Notes: generated from the sequence alone by a model not told the origin. Positions 1 to 9,281 are shown, counted from the stretch's first letter. The stretch: DNA of 64,000 bases from Luteibacter sp. UNC138MFCol5.1 (GCF_900110505.1 NZ_FODZ01000002.1:610113-674112), one strand, 5' to 3'. Numbers and translations are program-made.

Positions 1-40
1 TAGCCACCAGCTGGAAGTCGATCAAGGCGTTCAGGTCCAT
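1..40 (-). CDS. LysR-family transcriptional regulator, N-terminal fragment (runs off window)
   Basis: Only the first 13 codons lie inside the window, reading MDLNALIDFQLVA, which is the usual opening of a LysR-type regulator just before its winged helix-turn-helix. The gene runs off the left edge. It is divergent from the oxidoreductase at 149, the classic LysR/target arrangement, and a palindrome lies between them. Family assignment rests on this short N-terminus and on context. Confidence 0.6.
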   Translation of the reverse strand, partial: MDLNALIDFQLVA

Positions 41-94
41 GCCGTCTCACATCTGGTACGGGATGTCCAAATTCTAGCGACTGTGTTCCGAATC

Positions 95-109
95 CGATAG
101 CACCTATCG
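95..109. promoter_or_regulatory. Inverted repeat, possible LysR-type operator
   Basis: CGATAG-CAC-CTATCG is a perfect 6-bp inverted repeat with a 3-bp centre. It sits between the divergent LysR fragment and the oxidoreductase, 40 bp before the latter's start. Position and AT-flanked symmetry suit a LysR recognition site. The function is inferred. Confidence 0.4.
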
Positions 110-148
110 TCTTTCCACACAGCCACTCACCACACCGAGGAGTTACCC

Positions 149-1081
149 ATGAACACGATCCGCGCGCTCCAGCTCAACGAATACGGTGGTCCCCAGTCCA
201 TCGGCGTCGCTTCCATCGATGCGCCGAGCCCCGCCCCTGGCCAGGTGCTCGTCAGGGTCCACGCAGCAGGAATCAACGGCCTGGACTGGAAGGTGCGCGA
301 AGGCTACGTCCGCGACGTCTTCCCGCTCGACCTGCCGACCGTTCTCGGCATCGAACTCGCCGGCACCGTCGAGGCCGTCGGCGAGGGCGTCACGGCTCTG
401 AAAGTCGGCGATCGCGTGATGGGCCCCCGGGGCGGCCTGGGCGCCTACGCCGACCTGGTCGCCGTCGACGAAGCCATCCTTAGCCGGATCCCGCCCTCGA
501 TGAATTTCGTCGAAGCGGCCGCGCTGCCGGTCGCGGCGATCGCGGCCTGGCAGAGCCTGCACCATGCCGGTCCCATCCGTGCGGGTCAGCGCATCCTGAT
601 CCACGGCGCGGCCGGTGGCGTGGGCGGTTTCGCGGTGCAGTTCGCCCGCCGTGCCGGCGCGGAAGTGTTCGCCACGGCCCGGGCCGCGCACCGCGACGAG
701 GTGCTCGCCCTGGGCGCCGACCACGTGATCGCATACGACCAGGAAGATTTCGAGCAGACCGTCGCGAACATCGACCTCGTGCTCGATTACGTGGGTGGCG
801 AGGTCCTCGACCGGTCGTGGTCGGTGCTCGCCGACGATGGCGCCATCGTCAGCAGCGCGTCGCCGGCGATCGCTTCGACGGCGCCGGCCGGTCGGCGTGG
901 CCTCTGGTTCGTCAACACACCGGACGCCGCGCGCCTCGAAACGATCGCGAACGAAGTCGCCGACGGCCAGCTGCGCTCGCGCATCGCCGCCACCGTCCCC
1001 TTCGACGACCTGCCGGCCGCCATCGAGCGGAACCGCACGGCGTCGCAGCCGGGCAAGACCGTCGTCGACTTTTCGCTCTGA
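149..1081 (+). CDS. NADP-dependent quinone oxidoreductase-like protein (MDR superfamily)
   Basis: This 310-residue protein belongs to the zinc-independent quinone oxidoreductase branch of the medium-chain dehydrogenases. The N-terminal GroES-like fold includes GINGLDWKVREGY (about 41-53). The dinucleotide-binding motif is HGAAGGVGG at 152-160, the AxxGxxG form typical of NADPH users. It should reduce quinones or enones in the cytosol; the substrate is unknown. GAGGAG lies 7 bp before the ATG. It is divergent from a LysR gene that probably controls it. A distant paralogue lies at 4097. Confidence 0.85.
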   Translation: MNTIRALQLNEYGGPQSIGVASIDAPSPAPGQVLVRVHAAGINGLDWKVREGYVRDVFPLDLPTVLGIELAGTVEAVGEGVTALKVGDRVMGPRGGLGAYADLVAVDEAILSRIPPSMNFVEAAALPVAAIAAWQSLHHAGPIRAGQRILIHGAAGGVGGFAVQFARRAGAEVFATARAAHRDEVLALGADHVIAYDQEDFEQTVANIDLVLDYVGGEVLDRSWSVLADDGAIVSSASPAIASTAPAGRRGLWFVNTPDAARLETIANEVADGQLRSRIAATVPFDDLPAAIERNRTASQPGKTVVDFSL

Positions 1082-1091
1082 CGGCCGTAGA

Positions 1092-1823
1092 TCAGTGCAC
1101 CGGGCCGATCCAACGCTCGAGGTCGGCCACGCCGAGAGGCTGGCCCGGCGCCTTCACCGTGTCGCTGCGCACCGCGCTCGTCACACGCCCCTGCGCATCG
1201 ACCCGCATGAGCGTGGGATAGACCGCGACGCCGACGGCATCGATCAGGGCCTGCTGGCCGGCGACGACCGGCCAGTTGAGGCCGCGCGCGCGGACGAACT
1301 CACGAGCCGTCTCTTGATCGTCGAACGTGAAGGCCACGACGGGGACCTCCGGATGCTTCCGGTGGTACGCGGAGAGGACCGGCGTTTCGGCGATGCAGGG
1401 CGCGCATTGGGCGAAGAAGAAGCCGGCGACGAAGGGCTTGCCGCGCAGGGAAACCAGCGAGACGGGCTTTCCGTCGATCGTCGACGTGACGAAGTCCGGA
1501 AAGGCGCGCGGCGCGGCGGCCTGTGGCGCCGGCGCCGCCTCGGCCGCGCGACGCTGCGCGATGACGTCGTCGCTTTCGAGCCTCAGCGTGGCACGGTGCG
1601 CCTTCACGTCCTTGATCACGTCGAACGGGCGCGACGCCATCGCCGCCTTGAAGCGTTCGTACGGAATGACCTTCCCGTCCGGGCCCTGGAACACGACGTC
1701 GTAATCATCGGGCACCGCGAGCTGGGACAGCATGGAAGACGCCTCGGCGGGGCGACGGTCGTCGGCCGCCGAGGCGGTCGCGCCGAGGCCGACGAAGGCG
1801 GTGAAAAGAAGCGTACGGACCAC
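1092..1823 (-). CDS. Exported TlpA-like thiol-disulfide protein
   Basis: A GTG start at 1823 gives 243 residues beginning VRTLLFTAFVGLGATASA, a signal peptide. GAGG lies 7 bp upstream. An ATG at 1886 would put two operator copies inside the coding sequence, so I reject it. The C-terminal half is a thioredoxin-like AhpC-TSA/TlpA fold with a CAPC redox motif at about 140-143, followed by an SCO/TlpA-style YPTLMRVDAQG strand. A helical region of about 100 residues precedes it. It should act in the periplasm. It lies just downstream of blaI and an M56 protease gene and has its own BlaI-type operators, so it is probably a target of that module. Substrate unknown. Confidence 0.8.
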   Translation of the reverse strand: MVRTLLFTAFVGLGATASAADDRRPAEASSMLSQLAVPDDYDVVFQGPDGKVIPYERFKAAMASRPFDVIKDVKAHRATLRLESDDVIAQRRAAEAAPAPQAAAPRAFPDFVTSTIDGKPVSLVSLRGKPFVAGFFFAQCAPCIAETPVLSAYHRKHPEVPVVAFTFDDQETAREFVRARGLNWPVVAGQQALIDAVGVAVYPTLMRVDAQGRVTSAVRSDTVKAPGQPLGVADLERWIGPVH

Positions 1824-1840
1824 GGGCGCACCTCGACGGG

Positions 1841-1872
1841 CTACATGTGTAGGCCATACGCTACATGTGTAG
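1841..1872. promoter_or_regulatory. Tandem BlaI/MecI-type operators
   Basis: Two identical copies of CTACATGTGTAG lie at 1841-1852 and 1861-1872, exactly 20 bp (two helical turns) apart. They sit just upstream of the TlpA-like start. The TACA...TGTA core is the BlaI/MecI recognition pattern, and a near copy precedes blaI at 3419. This supports cooperative BlaI repression of the TlpA-like gene. Confidence 0.75.
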
Positions 1873-1909
1873 CATGGCCCACGCAAGCCGTTGTTGCCCT
1901 TCGATCACC

Positions 1910-3022
1910 TCACCGGCGCGACACGACCGGTGCCGTCGACACGACCCAGCGGCCATCCTTCGCCTGGCTGAAACGCACGCGGTAGACACCGGGGGCCGGC
2001 GCGCTCCCGCTCGACGCCCCGCCCACGGTCGACACCCGGTAGGTGCCGGACGCATCGCCGACGGCTGCGAAACGAAGGGACATCCCGCCCAATCCCGCGA
2101 TCGCTTCCGCCGCGGATCCTGCCTGCCGGACGATCGCCGCTCCGCCGGTGGCGAGCGCCAGCGCGACGAACGCCGCGAGCCATCGTCCCGGGTGTGCGGC
2201 CCGCGCGGGACCTTCGGGCGCGATGATCGCCGCCACGCGGCGCCGGGCCGCGAAGGCGGGGCCGGCGACGGTGGATGCGACGCCCGCCGCGCTCGCCGAA
2301 CGCCGCAGCGCGTCGAGCAAGGCACGGGCATAGCCGGCCCGTGTCTCGCCATCGAGACCGCGCAGGGCGTCGGCGTCGCAGAGTTCTTCGCGCGCGGCGA
2401 GGAGCTGGGCATGCAGGTCCCGCAGCGGACGGCACCACGGCAGCATCGCCAGCGCGGCGTGTTCGGCGAGCAGTCGCCAGTTGTCGCGCCGCCGCGCGTG
2501 CGCCCGCTCGTGGCGTACGAGCGCGTCGACCACCTTCCGTGGATGCGTCGCGACCGAGATCGGCAGCAGGATCGCGGGTCGGCGGTATCCGACCAGCATG
2601 GCTCCCGGGACGTCCGCGATCCGCACCGGGATCGTGTCGCGGCGGTCGCATTCGCCCACGGACGCGACGGCGCGGAGGCGCCGAAGCTGTCGAACGAGAT
2701 GCAGGCAGCGCCAGGCCGCCCACCCTGCCGCCAGACCCGCGACCGCGCGGGCCAGCCAGAGCAGCCAGCGCTGCGCCGGCAAGGCGTCCGGCAGCAGCGG
2801 TCCGAGCAGCGATAGTCCCGTCGTCGGTGCTGCGTTCGGGAAGCAGGCCACCGACGCGACGATCACCGCGGGCACCGCCGCGGTGATCCAGAAGGCCACG
2901 GACGCGGCGAGATGCCGGCGCCGCGCGTCCAGGGCGGGATCGACGAAGCGCAGCGCCAGCGCGAGCCCGGCGCCGGCGATCACGCCGCACGCTCCGCTCA
3001 TGACCAGCGCGATGGCGTTCAT
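1910..3022 (-). CDS. BlaR1/MecR1-like M56 membrane metallopeptidase
   Basis: The protein has 370 residues. Hydrophobic segments at about 1-25, 40-60 and 85-105 precede the zinc-protease motif HERAH (171-175) and a downstream REELCDADAL third-ligand region (201-210). These mark the M56 family, whose members sense a signal and cleave the partner BlaI repressor. It lacks the large C-terminal penicillin-binding sensor domain of staphylococcal BlaR1. Instead it ends in one more hydrophobic segment and a short periplasmic-looking tail of about 60 residues. The signal is therefore probably not a beta-lactam. Its ATG overlaps the blaI stop (ATGA, 3019-3022), so the two are translationally coupled. 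Confidence 0.85.
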   Translation of the reverse strand: MNAIALVMSGACGVIAGAGLALALRFVDPALDARRRHLAASVAFWITAAVPAVIVASVACFPNAAPTTGLSLLGPLLPDALPAQRWLLWLARAVAGLAAGWAAWRCLHLVRQLRRLRAVASVGECDRRDTIPVRIADVPGAMLVGYRRPAILLPISVATHPRKVVDALVRHERAHARRRDNWRLLAEHAALAMLPWCRPLRDLHAQLLAAREELCDADALRGLDGETRAGYARALLDALRRSASAAGVASTVAGPAFAARRRVAAIIAPEGPARAAHPGRWLAAFVALALATGGAAIVRQAGSAAEAIAGLGGMSLRFAAVGDASGTYRVSTVGGASSGSAPAPGVYRVRFSQAKDGRWVVSTAPVVSRR

Positions 3023-3384
3023 CCGCGGCCGCCCGAATTGAGCATGCGCTCGAGTTCCGCGAGTTCGGCATCGTTGAGCAGCGCGCTGCCGGTGAACGCC
3101 GAAACCGGCACGCGACCGGACACTTCTAGGACGTTGCGGAACAGATGGCCCAGCGATTCGCCGAGCACCTCGACCTTGGTCTGGGCCGGTGAAAAGACGG
3201 CCAGCCCGTGGCTTTCTTCGCGCACGACGAGCTCCTTCACCCGCATGCGTTCGAGCACCGTGCGCGTGGTCGAGACGGCCCATCCCGTGCGCTCCGCGAG
3301 CGCGTCGTGCAGTTCACGGGCGCTTTGAGGGCTGCGCTCCCAGAGCGCCTTCAGTACTTCGAGTTCGCTGTCGGCCGGGACCAT
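3019..3384 (-). CDS. blaI: BlaI/MecI/CopY-family transcriptional repressor
   Basis: This 121-residue winged-helix repressor has the family signature SELEVLKALWERSPQSARE and STTRTVLERMRVKELV. The C-terminal helical dimerisation region carries the bond normally cut by the M56 partner. I prefer the ATG at 3384 because GGAG lies 5 bp before it; the in-frame ATG at 3399 has no ribosome-binding site. It should repress its own operon through the site at 3419 and the TlpA-like gene through the pair at 1841-1872. Stop and start overlap with the M56 gene. Confidence 0.88.
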   Translation of the reverse strand: MVPADSELEVLKALWERSPQSARELHDALAERTGWAVSTTRTVLERMRVKELVVREESHGLAVFSPAQTKVEVLGESLGHLFRNVLEVSGRVPVSAFTGSALLNDAELAELERMLNSGGRG

Positions 3385-3418
3385 CGTCGCTCCGCGCATC
3401 GCAGTTGGACCGATGCTA

Positions 3419-3430
3419 CTACATCTGTAG
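3419..3430. promoter_or_regulatory. BlaI-type operator upstream of blaI
   Basis: CTACATCTGTAG differs by one base from the two operators at 1841 and 1861. It lies 34 bp upstream of the chosen blaI start, the expected place for autoregulation. Confidence 0.7.
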
Positions 3431-3457
3431 CGCGCTCACGGGCGTCGCGGAGATGCC

Positions 3458-4009
3458 TCACCTGTCGACGCGCAGGATGGTGTCCCTGACGATGCTGAAG
3501 AGCCTCTCGGACCGGGCCGCGTGCGCCGGCTGTTCGCGCAGCCATGCGAGCGCGGCGATGAGATCGAAGAGCTCGGCGCCGTCCAGGTCGGCCCGCGCCA
3601 GCCCGGCGCTCTGGGCGCGGCGCAGCAGCGAGGCCCCCGCCGCCTTGAGCCGCACGCACGCGTCGTGCAGGGCCGAATCCGGGTCCTCGATGGCGCTCAT
3701 CATCGGCGCGAGGATCCCGCGGTGCTCATGGGTGAAGCCGATGATGTCGGCCAGCCACGCCACCAGGGCCTCGTCGGCGGCCGCGTCGTTCTCGAGTGCC
3801 GCGGCCTTCGCGGCCAGATCGTCGAAGCTCGATCGAAGGAGCGTTTCCAGCAGCGCCTCCCGGGTCGGGAAGTGACGGTAGAGCGTGCCGACGCCGACAT
3901 CCGCCTGGCGCGCGATATCGCGCATGGAAACGTCCGCGCCCTGTTCCTGGAGCACTTTCTGGGCGACGGCGAGGAGATGGTCGTAATTTTTTCGGGCGTC
4001 TGCGCGCAT
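3458..4009 (-). CDS. TetR/AcrR-family transcriptional regulator
   Basis: The ATG at 4009 gives 183 residues starting MRADARKNYDHLLAVAQKVL. The DNA-binding helix-turn-helix is clear: VSMRDIARQADVGVGTLYRHFPTREALLETLL (about 27-58). The C-terminal ligand domain is ordinary helical. The reading frame stays open far upstream, but the divergent operators at 4024-4059 and the family N-terminus fix this start. It is divergent from the oxidoreductase at 4097, which is the likely target. Confidence 0.88.
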   Translation of the reverse strand: MRADARKNYDHLLAVAQKVLQEQGADVSMRDIARQADVGVGTLYRHFPTREALLETLLRSSFDDLAAKAAALENDAAADEALVAWLADIIGFTHEHRGILAPMMSAIEDPDSALHDACVRLKAAGASLLRRAQSAGLARADLDGAELFDLIAALAWLREQPAHAARSERLFSIVRDTILRVDR

Positions 4010-4023
4010 GGGGTCTTGATATC

Positions 4024-4059
4024 CGGAACGGCGTTCCGTATATTTGGAACACTGCTCCG
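4024..4059. promoter_or_regulatory. Two phased TetR-type operators
   Basis: CGGAACG-G-CGTTCCG (4024-4038) is a perfect 7-bp inverted repeat. A degenerate copy, TGGAACA-C-TGCTCCG, lies at 4045-4059 with its centre 21 bp away. Both sit in the gap between the TetR gene and the divergent oxidoreductase, so occupation could repress both genes. Confidence 0.6.
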
Positions 4060-4096
4060 TTAAAGATACCCCACTTTCGCTCCGAGTAGAAATCCC

Positions 4097-5116
4097 ATGT
4101 CGACGTCCCAGATGAAAGCCGTCCGCCAGCATGCCTTCGGCGGCCCCGACCAGCTCCGCTACGAAGACGCGCCGAAGCCCGTGGCAAAGGCCGGGGAGGT
4201 GCTTGTCCGTGTCCACGCCGTCGGCGTCAACCCGCCGGACTGGTATCTGCGCGAAGGCTACAAGACGCTTCCGCCGGAGTGGCGCCCTGCCGCGACCTTC
4301 CCGCTGATCCTCGGCACCGACATCTCGGGCGTGGTGGCCGACGTGGGCGACGGCGTCGCCGGGTTCGGCGTCGGCGACGAGGTCTACGCGATGGTCCGCT
4401 TTCCGGATGGCATGGCCGGCGGCAGCCAGGCCTACGCCCAGTACGTGAGCGTTCCGGCCGCCGAACTCGCCATCAAGCCGGCCTCGGTCGACCATGCGCA
4501 TGCCGCCGGCGCGCCGATGTCCCTGCTCACCGCCTGGCAGTTCCTCGTCGACCTGGGTCACGACGAACCCAACGCCGTGCAGCCCGGTCCGCATCATCCG
4601 GTGCCGCTCGCCGGCAAGACCGTCCTCGTCAACGGCGCGGCGGGCGGCGTCGGTCATTTCGTGGTGCAGGTGGCGAAGCTGAAGGGCGCGCGCGTCATCG
4701 CGACCGCGTCGTCTCGACATAGCGAGATGCTGAAGTCGCTCGGTGCCGACGAAGTCATCGATTATACGAAGACGGTTCCCGAAGACGTGGTGCGCGACGT
4801 CGACCTCGTCGTGGACGCCGTCGGCGGACCGACCAGCGGCCGCTTCCTGCGCAGCATCAAGCGCGGCGGCGCCCTCTTCCCGATCTTCCCGCTGGGCTTC
4901 GCGGATGCCGACGAAGCTGCCCGTCTCGGCGTCACGGTGTCGGCGACGCAGGTGCGCTCGAACGGGGCCCAGCTGCACGAACTCGCGGCCCTGCTCGATT
5001 CGGGCGCCCTCCGCGTCGTGCTGGACAGCGCGTATCCGCTGGCGGAAGCGAATCGCGCGCACGAACGGGCGGAGCGCGGTCATATCCAGGGAAAGATCGT
5101 GCTGACCGTGGACTGA
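4097..5116 (+). CDS. NADP-dependent alcohol dehydrogenase/quinone oxidoreductase-like protein
   Basis: This is a 339-residue MDR-superfamily enzyme. The N-terminal domain has VGVNPPDWYLREGY (about 42-55) and LGTDISGVV; the dinucleotide motif NGAAGGVGHF lies at 179-188. Structural zinc cysteines are absent, so it is a quinone oxidoreductase-type enzyme rather than a zinc alcohol dehydrogenase. TetR-family control from the divergent gene fits a role in handling electrophilic or quinone stress. A small NTF2-like gene follows 32 bp downstream and is probably co-transcribed. Confidence 0.85.
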   Translation: MSTSQMKAVRQHAFGGPDQLRYEDAPKPVAKAGEVLVRVHAVGVNPPDWYLREGYKTLPPEWRPAATFPLILGTDISGVVADVGDGVAGFGVGDEVYAMVRFPDGMAGGSQAYAQYVSVPAAELAIKPASVDHAHAAGAPMSLLTAWQFLVDLGHDEPNAVQPGPHHPVPLAGKTVLVNGAAGGVGHFVVQVAKLKGARVIATASSRHSEMLKSLGADEVIDYTKTVPEDVVRDVDLVVDAVGGPTSGRFLRSIKRGGALFPIFPLGFADADEAARLGVTVSATQVRSNGAQLHELAALLDSGALRVVLDSAYPLAEANRAHERAERGHIQGKIVLTVD

Positions 5117-5148
5117 GCACGCCAGCCACCGACCGTGGAGCGATACCC

Positions 5149-5493
5149 ATGACGATCCTACGCGCTGCCATCCTCGACCTCTTCGATCCCGGCGTGCCGA
5201 CGACCGACGCCGCGGACCGACATTTCGATCCGTCCTTCCGCCAGCGTGTCGACGGCGCGTGGACCGACCGGGCGACATTCGTCGCCGGCATCGAGGCACT
5301 GAGGCAGGATCTCGTCCGCGTCGATGTTTCCGTGCTCGACGAACTCGTCGTCGACGACCGCTACGCGGAACGCCATGTCATCGATCTCGAACTGCGCAAC
5401 GGCGCACGGATCGCGCGCGAGGTCTACGTGTTCGGACGGCGCGGATCCGACGGCCGGTTCGTCAGCATCGAGGAAACCACGATCGCGCCATGA
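5149..5493 (+). CDS. Small NTF2/SnoaL-like hypothetical protein
   Basis: The predicted protein has 114 residues with no signal peptide or membrane segment. Its pattern (helix, a hydrophobic stretch, then beta strands such as RYAERHVIDLELRNG and REVYVFGRR) resembles the cone-shaped SnoaL/NTF2 fold often found beside oxidoreductases. GGAGCG lies upstream of the ATG. No catalytic residues can be assigned. Probably in one operon with the oxidoreductase at 4097. Confidence 0.65.
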   Translation: MTILRAAILDLFDPGVPTTDAADRHFDPSFRQRVDGAWTDRATFVAGIEALRQDLVRVDVSVLDELVVDDRYAERHVIDLELRNGARIAREVYVFGRRGSDGRFVSIEETTIAP

Positions 5494-5504
5494 CGCGATC
5501 GTGG
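5477..5504. terminator. Hairpin over the stop codon between convergent genes
   Basis: CCACGATCGCG (5477-5487) pairs perfectly with CGCGATCGTGG (5494-5504) across a 6-nt loop holding the TGA of the small NTF2-like gene. It lies between that gene and convergent thyA and could end transcription from both sides. There is no clear T-tract. Confidence 0.5.
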
Positions 5505-5517
5505 GTCGGGGCGCCGC

Positions 5518-6312
5518 TCAGACCGCGACCGGTGCCTTGATCGCGGGATGCGGGTCGTAGTCGACGATGGCGATGTCCTCGAAGCGGAAATCGAACACCG
5601 AGCGCACCTCGGGGTTCAGCACCAGCCTCGGCAGCGGACGCGGTTCGCGCGTGAGCTGTTTCGTCGCCTGCTCGATGTGATTCGAGTACAGGTGCGCGTC
5701 GCCGATCGTGTGGACGAAGTCGCCGGGCTGCAGGCCCGTCGCCTGCGCGACCATGTGCGTAAGCAACGCGTAGCTCGCGATGTTGAAGGGAATGCCGAGG
5801 AAGATGTCGCCCGAACGCTGGTAGAGCTGGCACGAGAGCTTGCCGTTCGCCACGTAGAACTGGAACATCGTGTGGCACGGCATCAGGGCCATTTTCGGCA
5901 ATTCGCCGACGTTCCATGCGGAAACGATCAGGCGCCGCGAATCCGGATTGCGCTTGATCTCCTCCACCACCCACGCGATCTGGTCCACGACCTTGCCGTC
6001 CGCCGTGGGCCACGCACGCCACTGTCGTCCGTAGACCGGTCCGAGGTCGCCGTTGGCGTCGGCCCACTCGTCCCAGATGCTCACCCCGTTTTCCTTCAGG
6101 TAGGCGATGTTCGTATCGCCCTTGAGGAACCAGATGAGCTCGTGAACGATCGAACGCAGGTGCAGTTTCTTCGTCGTGACCAGCGGGAAACCGCGGCCGA
6201 GGTCGTAGCGCATCTGCCAGCCGAACACGCTGCGCGTGCCGGTGCCGGTACGGTCGGACTTCTCGGCGCCGTGCTCGAGAACGTGACGGAGGAGATCGAG
6301 ATAGGGCTGCAT
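5518..6312 (-). CDS. thyA: Thymidylate synthase
   Basis: This 264-residue protein matches the full length of bacterial ThyA. It methylates dUMP to dTMP using methylenetetrahydrofolate. Visible signatures are [18 protein letters not shown] (folate/phosphate loop), the catalytic cysteine in [30 protein letters not shown] and YSNHIEQ. The usual QRSCD motif reads QRSGD; that cysteine is not catalytic. lgt ends 11 bp upstream, so the two form an lgt-thyA operon, a common proteobacterial pairing. Confidence 0.97.
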   Translation of the reverse strand: MQPYLDLLRHVLEHGAEKSDRTGTGTRSVFGWQMRYDLGRGFPLVTTKKLHLRSIVHELIWFLKGDTNIAYLKENGVSIWDEWADANGDLGPVYGRQWRAWPTADGKVVDQIAWVVEEIKRNPDSRRLIVSAWNVGELPKMALMPCHTMFQFYVANGKLSCQLYQRSGDIFLGIPFNIASYALLTHMVAQATGLQPGDFVHTIGDAHLYSNHIEQATKQLTREPRPLPRLVLNPEVRSVFDFRFEDIAIVDYDPHPAIKAPVAV

Positions 6313-6323
6313 GGGCGTCGACT

Positions 6324-7154
6324 TTACCCGTTCGCCGTCGCGGGGGCCGGCGCGACGGGGGCATAGGGCGCCCGCCGCGAAAGCAGCAGCAGGAAGATGC
6401 CCACCGCGATCAGCGGCAGCGACAGGATCTGGCCCATCGTGACCCAGCCGAACGCGAGGTAGCCCAGCTGCGGGTCGGGCACCCGCACGAACTCGATGGC
6501 GAAGCGGAAGCATCCGTAGAGCAGACCGAACAGGCCCGACACCGCGTAGCGCGGACGGGGCTTCATCGAATACAGCCACAGCACCACGAACATCACCACG
6601 CCCTCGAGCGCGAATTCGTAGAGCGGATTCGGGTGGCGCGGCAGCGCGTCGGGGGCGTGGGGGAAGATCATGCCCCAGGGCAGATCGGTGGGCTTTCCCC
6701 ACAGCTCGCCGTTGATGAAGTTGCCGAGGCGGCCGAGGCCAAGACCGAGCGGGACGAGCGGCGCGACGAAGTCCACCGTGTCGAAGAACTTCACGCCGTT
6801 GCGCCGCGACCACCAGAGGCCCGCCACGAGCACGCCCAGCAGACCGCCGTGGAACGACATGCCGCCGTCCCAGACGCGGAAGAGCGCGACCGGATCGGTC
6901 CAGATCCAGTCGATGTTCGTATAGAACAGCATGTAGCCGACGCGGCCGCCGAGCACCACGCCCATCATCAGGTAGAACATCAGGTCGCCGAAGCGCTCGG
7001 AGCTTACCGGCAGCCTGCCCTGGCGGCGGCGGTACTCGCCGAGCGCCCAGCCGCCGAGGAAACCACCGAGGTACATCAGTCCGTACCAGTGGACCTGGAC
7101 CGGACCGAGCGAGAGCGCGACGGGATCGATGTTGACGACGTACGGAGTGGCCAT
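6324..7154 (-). CDS. lgt: Prolipoprotein diacylglyceryl transferase
   Basis: This 276-residue inner-membrane enzyme moves diacylglycerol from phosphatidylglycerol to the lipobox cysteine of prolipoproteins. The Lgt signature [13 protein letters not shown] is present, as are FHGGLLG, an [15 protein letters not shown] segment, and about seven hydrophobic helices. The chosen ATG at 7154 opens [18 protein letters not shown], the usual family start; the frame continues upstream but without homology. It is followed by thyA. Confidence 0.97.
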   Translation of the reverse strand: MATPYVVNIDPVALSLGPVQVHWYGLMYLGGFLGGWALGEYRRRQGRLPVSSERFGDLMFYLMMGVVLGGRVGYMLFYTNIDWIWTDPVALFRVWDGGMSFHGGLLGVLVAGLWWSRRNGVKFFDTVDFVAPLVPLGLGLGRLGNFINGELWGKPTDLPWGMIFPHAPDALPRHPNPLYEFALEGVVMFVVLWLYSMKPRPRYAVSGLFGLLYGCFRFAIEFVRVPDPQLGYLAFGWVTMGQILSLPLIAVGIFLLLLSRRAPYAPVAPAPATANG

Positions 7155-7304
7155 GGAACGCCCGGATGAGATGCAGGCGCCAAGTGTACCGCCCCACCCT
7201 GTCCGCAGGTCGCCTTGTGGCGAGGCCGGGGATCGGCTATATCGGCCCACGGAGGCCGTCCGGGGGGACGGCACGATACGGACACATCGAACAGGGGAGA
7301 CTCC

Positions 7305-9281
7305 ATGATCAACCGCCTCGCGCGGCCCATGCTGGCCGCGCTTTGCCTCGCCTCGACCGCCGCCTCGGCCGCCGACCTGGTGCCCGTCGCCGATTTCGCG
7401 CGGCGCATGCCGCTGACCAGCCCGAGCCTGTCCCCGGACGGCCAGTACGTCTCGCTCGCCTTCCACGACCCGGACGGCAAGACGCACGGCCTCGCGATCT
7501 ACCGCGTGGGCGACATGAGCAAGGCGGTCACCCTGATCCGCATGCCACCTTACGAGGCACCGGCGAAGATCGCCTGGGCCAGCCCCACCCGTCTCGTCGT
7601 GGCGCGCGGCAAGGTCGACGGTTCCATCGGCCGGACGATGCTCACCGGCGAGATCATGTCCATCGACGTCGATGGCAAGAATCCCGACTACCTGTACGGC
7701 TACCAGGCCGTGGGCAAGCGCGCGGCGACCCGCGCCACCGACGAGGGCTGGGGCGAGATCGAAGGCCTGCCGGTGCAGAACAACGGGCACTTCTACATGC
7801 GGGCCACGTCGTGGCTCGACCAGAATCGCAGCACGCTCTACGACGTGGACGCAAAGACGAGCACGCGCAAGCAGATGGCCGACATCGGCATCGGCGGCAT
7901 GAGCTTCATGATCTCGCCCGACGGCCAGGCGCGCTTCGCGTTCGGCACGGACGACTCGTTCCGCTGGGTCGTGTTCCATCGCGAGGGCAGCGGCTGGAAC
8001 AAGCTCTCCGGGAGTGCGCAGCAGCAGAACTTCACGCCGGTCGCGAGCGTGGCGGGCAGCAATCGCATCTACGCGAAGTACAGTCCCGACGGCAAGGGCG
8101 GCGCGTTCGTCGAACAGGACGAGGACGGTGGCAACCCGAAGATCATCCGCAAGGACGACTTCAGCGAGGTGAGCGCGTCCGGCCTGTGGACGCCCGCGCC
8201 GCTGCGTCCCTTCGGCACGATCGCCGACACGGGCATCCCGCAGCCGACCTACATCGATCCGGCGTCGCCGATCGCCAAGCTGCACATGGCGCTGTCGCAG
8301 AAATTCCCGGGGCAGTTCGTCAGCTTCGTCGACTACAGCGAGGACGGCGGCCAATTGATGTTCAGCGTGTCGAGCGACCGCGAGCCGGGCCGCTACATGA
8401 TCATCAACACGAAGACGTTCAAGGTCAGCAAGCTGTTCGACGCCAAGCCGTGGATCGATCCGGCGAAGATGTCGGAGCGCCGGCCGCTGCGCTTCAAGGC
8501 GAGCGACGGACTCGAGCTCGAAGCCATCCTGACCTTTCCGAAGGGCAAGCCCGAAACGAACCTGCCGTTGGTCCTCGTGCCCCACGGCGGTCCGCACGGC
8601 GTCTCCGACGAGTGGTTCTACGACGACGACGCGCAGTTCCTCGCGAATCGCGGTTACCTCGTGCTGCAGGTGAACTATCGCGGCTCGGGGAGCCGCGGCA
8701 GCACGTTCGAGCAGGCGGGATACCTGAAGTGGGGCACGCGCGTCCAGGAAGACCTGATCGACGGCGTGAAGTGGGCCATCGCGCAGCGTTTCGCCGACCC
8801 GGGACGCGTGTGCGTCTACGGCGCGAGCTTCGGCGGTTACTCCGCGATGATGGTGCCCGTCCGCGCGCCGGGCATGTTCCGGTGCGCCGTGGGTTACGAC
8901 GGCATCTACGACCTGGACATGATGTACAACAAGGGCGACATCAAGGACAGGAAATCCGGCCGCAGTTACCTGACTACCGTGATCGGCAAGGACCAGGCGG
9001 ATCTCGCGGCCAACTCGCCCACCCACCTGGCGGACAAGATCGACGTGCCGGTGTTCCTCGTCCATGGCGAAGACGACCAGCGCGCGCCGTTCGCGCAGTT
9101 CAAGGCGATGCGCGCCGCGCTCGACGCCGCCCACAAGCCCTACGAGACGCTGACCAAGCCCGACGAGCGGCACGGCTTCGTCAAGCCGGAGAACGTCGAG
9201 GAGTTCTACAACCGGCTGCAGGCGTTCCTGGACAAGCACCTGGGCGGCGACAGGCCGGCGACGGCACAGGCGGCGCCATAG
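7305..9281 (+). CDS. Secreted S9-family prolyl oligopeptidase-like peptidase
   Basis: The 658-residue protein begins with a signal peptide ([20 protein letters not shown]) cut near ASA-ADL. An N-terminal beta-propeller of about 400 residues is followed by an alpha/beta-hydrolase domain. The likely triad is Ser508 in [10 protein letters not shown], Asp591 in HGEDDQR and His623 in DERHGF. GGGGAGA lies 6 bp before the ATG at 7305. It should cleave short peptides in the periplasm or outside. A TonB-dependent receptor gene follows, and such pairs are common in Xanthomonadales, but a functional link is inferred. Confidence 0.92.
   Translation: MINRLARPMLAALCLASTAASAADLVPVADFARRMPLTSPSLSPDGQYVSLAFHDPDGKTHGLAIYRVGDMSKAVTLIRMPPYEAPAKIAWASPTRLVVARGKVDGSIGRTMLTGEIMSIDVDGKNPDYLYGYQAVGKRAATRATDEGWGEIEGLPVQNNGHFYMRATSWLDQNRSTLYDVDAKTSTRKQMADIGIGGMSFMISPDGQARFAFGTDDSFRWVVFHREGSGWNKLSGSAQQQNFTPVASVAGSNRIYAKYSPDGKGGAFVEQDEDGGNPKIIRKDDFSEVSASGLWTPAPLRPFGTIADTGIPQPTYIDPASPIAKLHMALSQKFPGQFVSFVDYSEDGGQLMFSVSSDREPGRYMIINTKTFKVSKLFDAKPWIDPAKMSERRPLRFKASDGLELEAILTFPKGKPETNLPLVLVPHGGPHGVSDEWFYDDDAQFLANRGYLVLQVNYRGSGSRGSTFEQAGYLKWGTRVQEDLIDGVKWAIAQRFADPGRVCVYGASFGGYSAMMVPVRAPGMFRCAVGYDGIYDLDMMYNKGDIKDRKSGRSYLTTVIGKDQADLAANSPTHLADKIDVPVFLVHGEDDQRAPFAQFKAMRAALDAAHKPYETLTKPDERHGFVKPENVEEFYNRLQAFLDKHLGGDRPATAQAAP

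Noticed and set aside
1824-1886. ATG at 1886 as start of the TlpA-like gene
   Set aside because: It would put both BlaI-type operators inside the coding region and destroy the signal peptide; GTG at 1823 has a ribosome-binding site and an immediate signal sequence.
4010-5299. Upstream extension of the TetR frame toward 5299
   Set aside because: It overlaps the divergent operators and the whole oxidoreductase gene; no homology beyond the normal TetR N-terminus.
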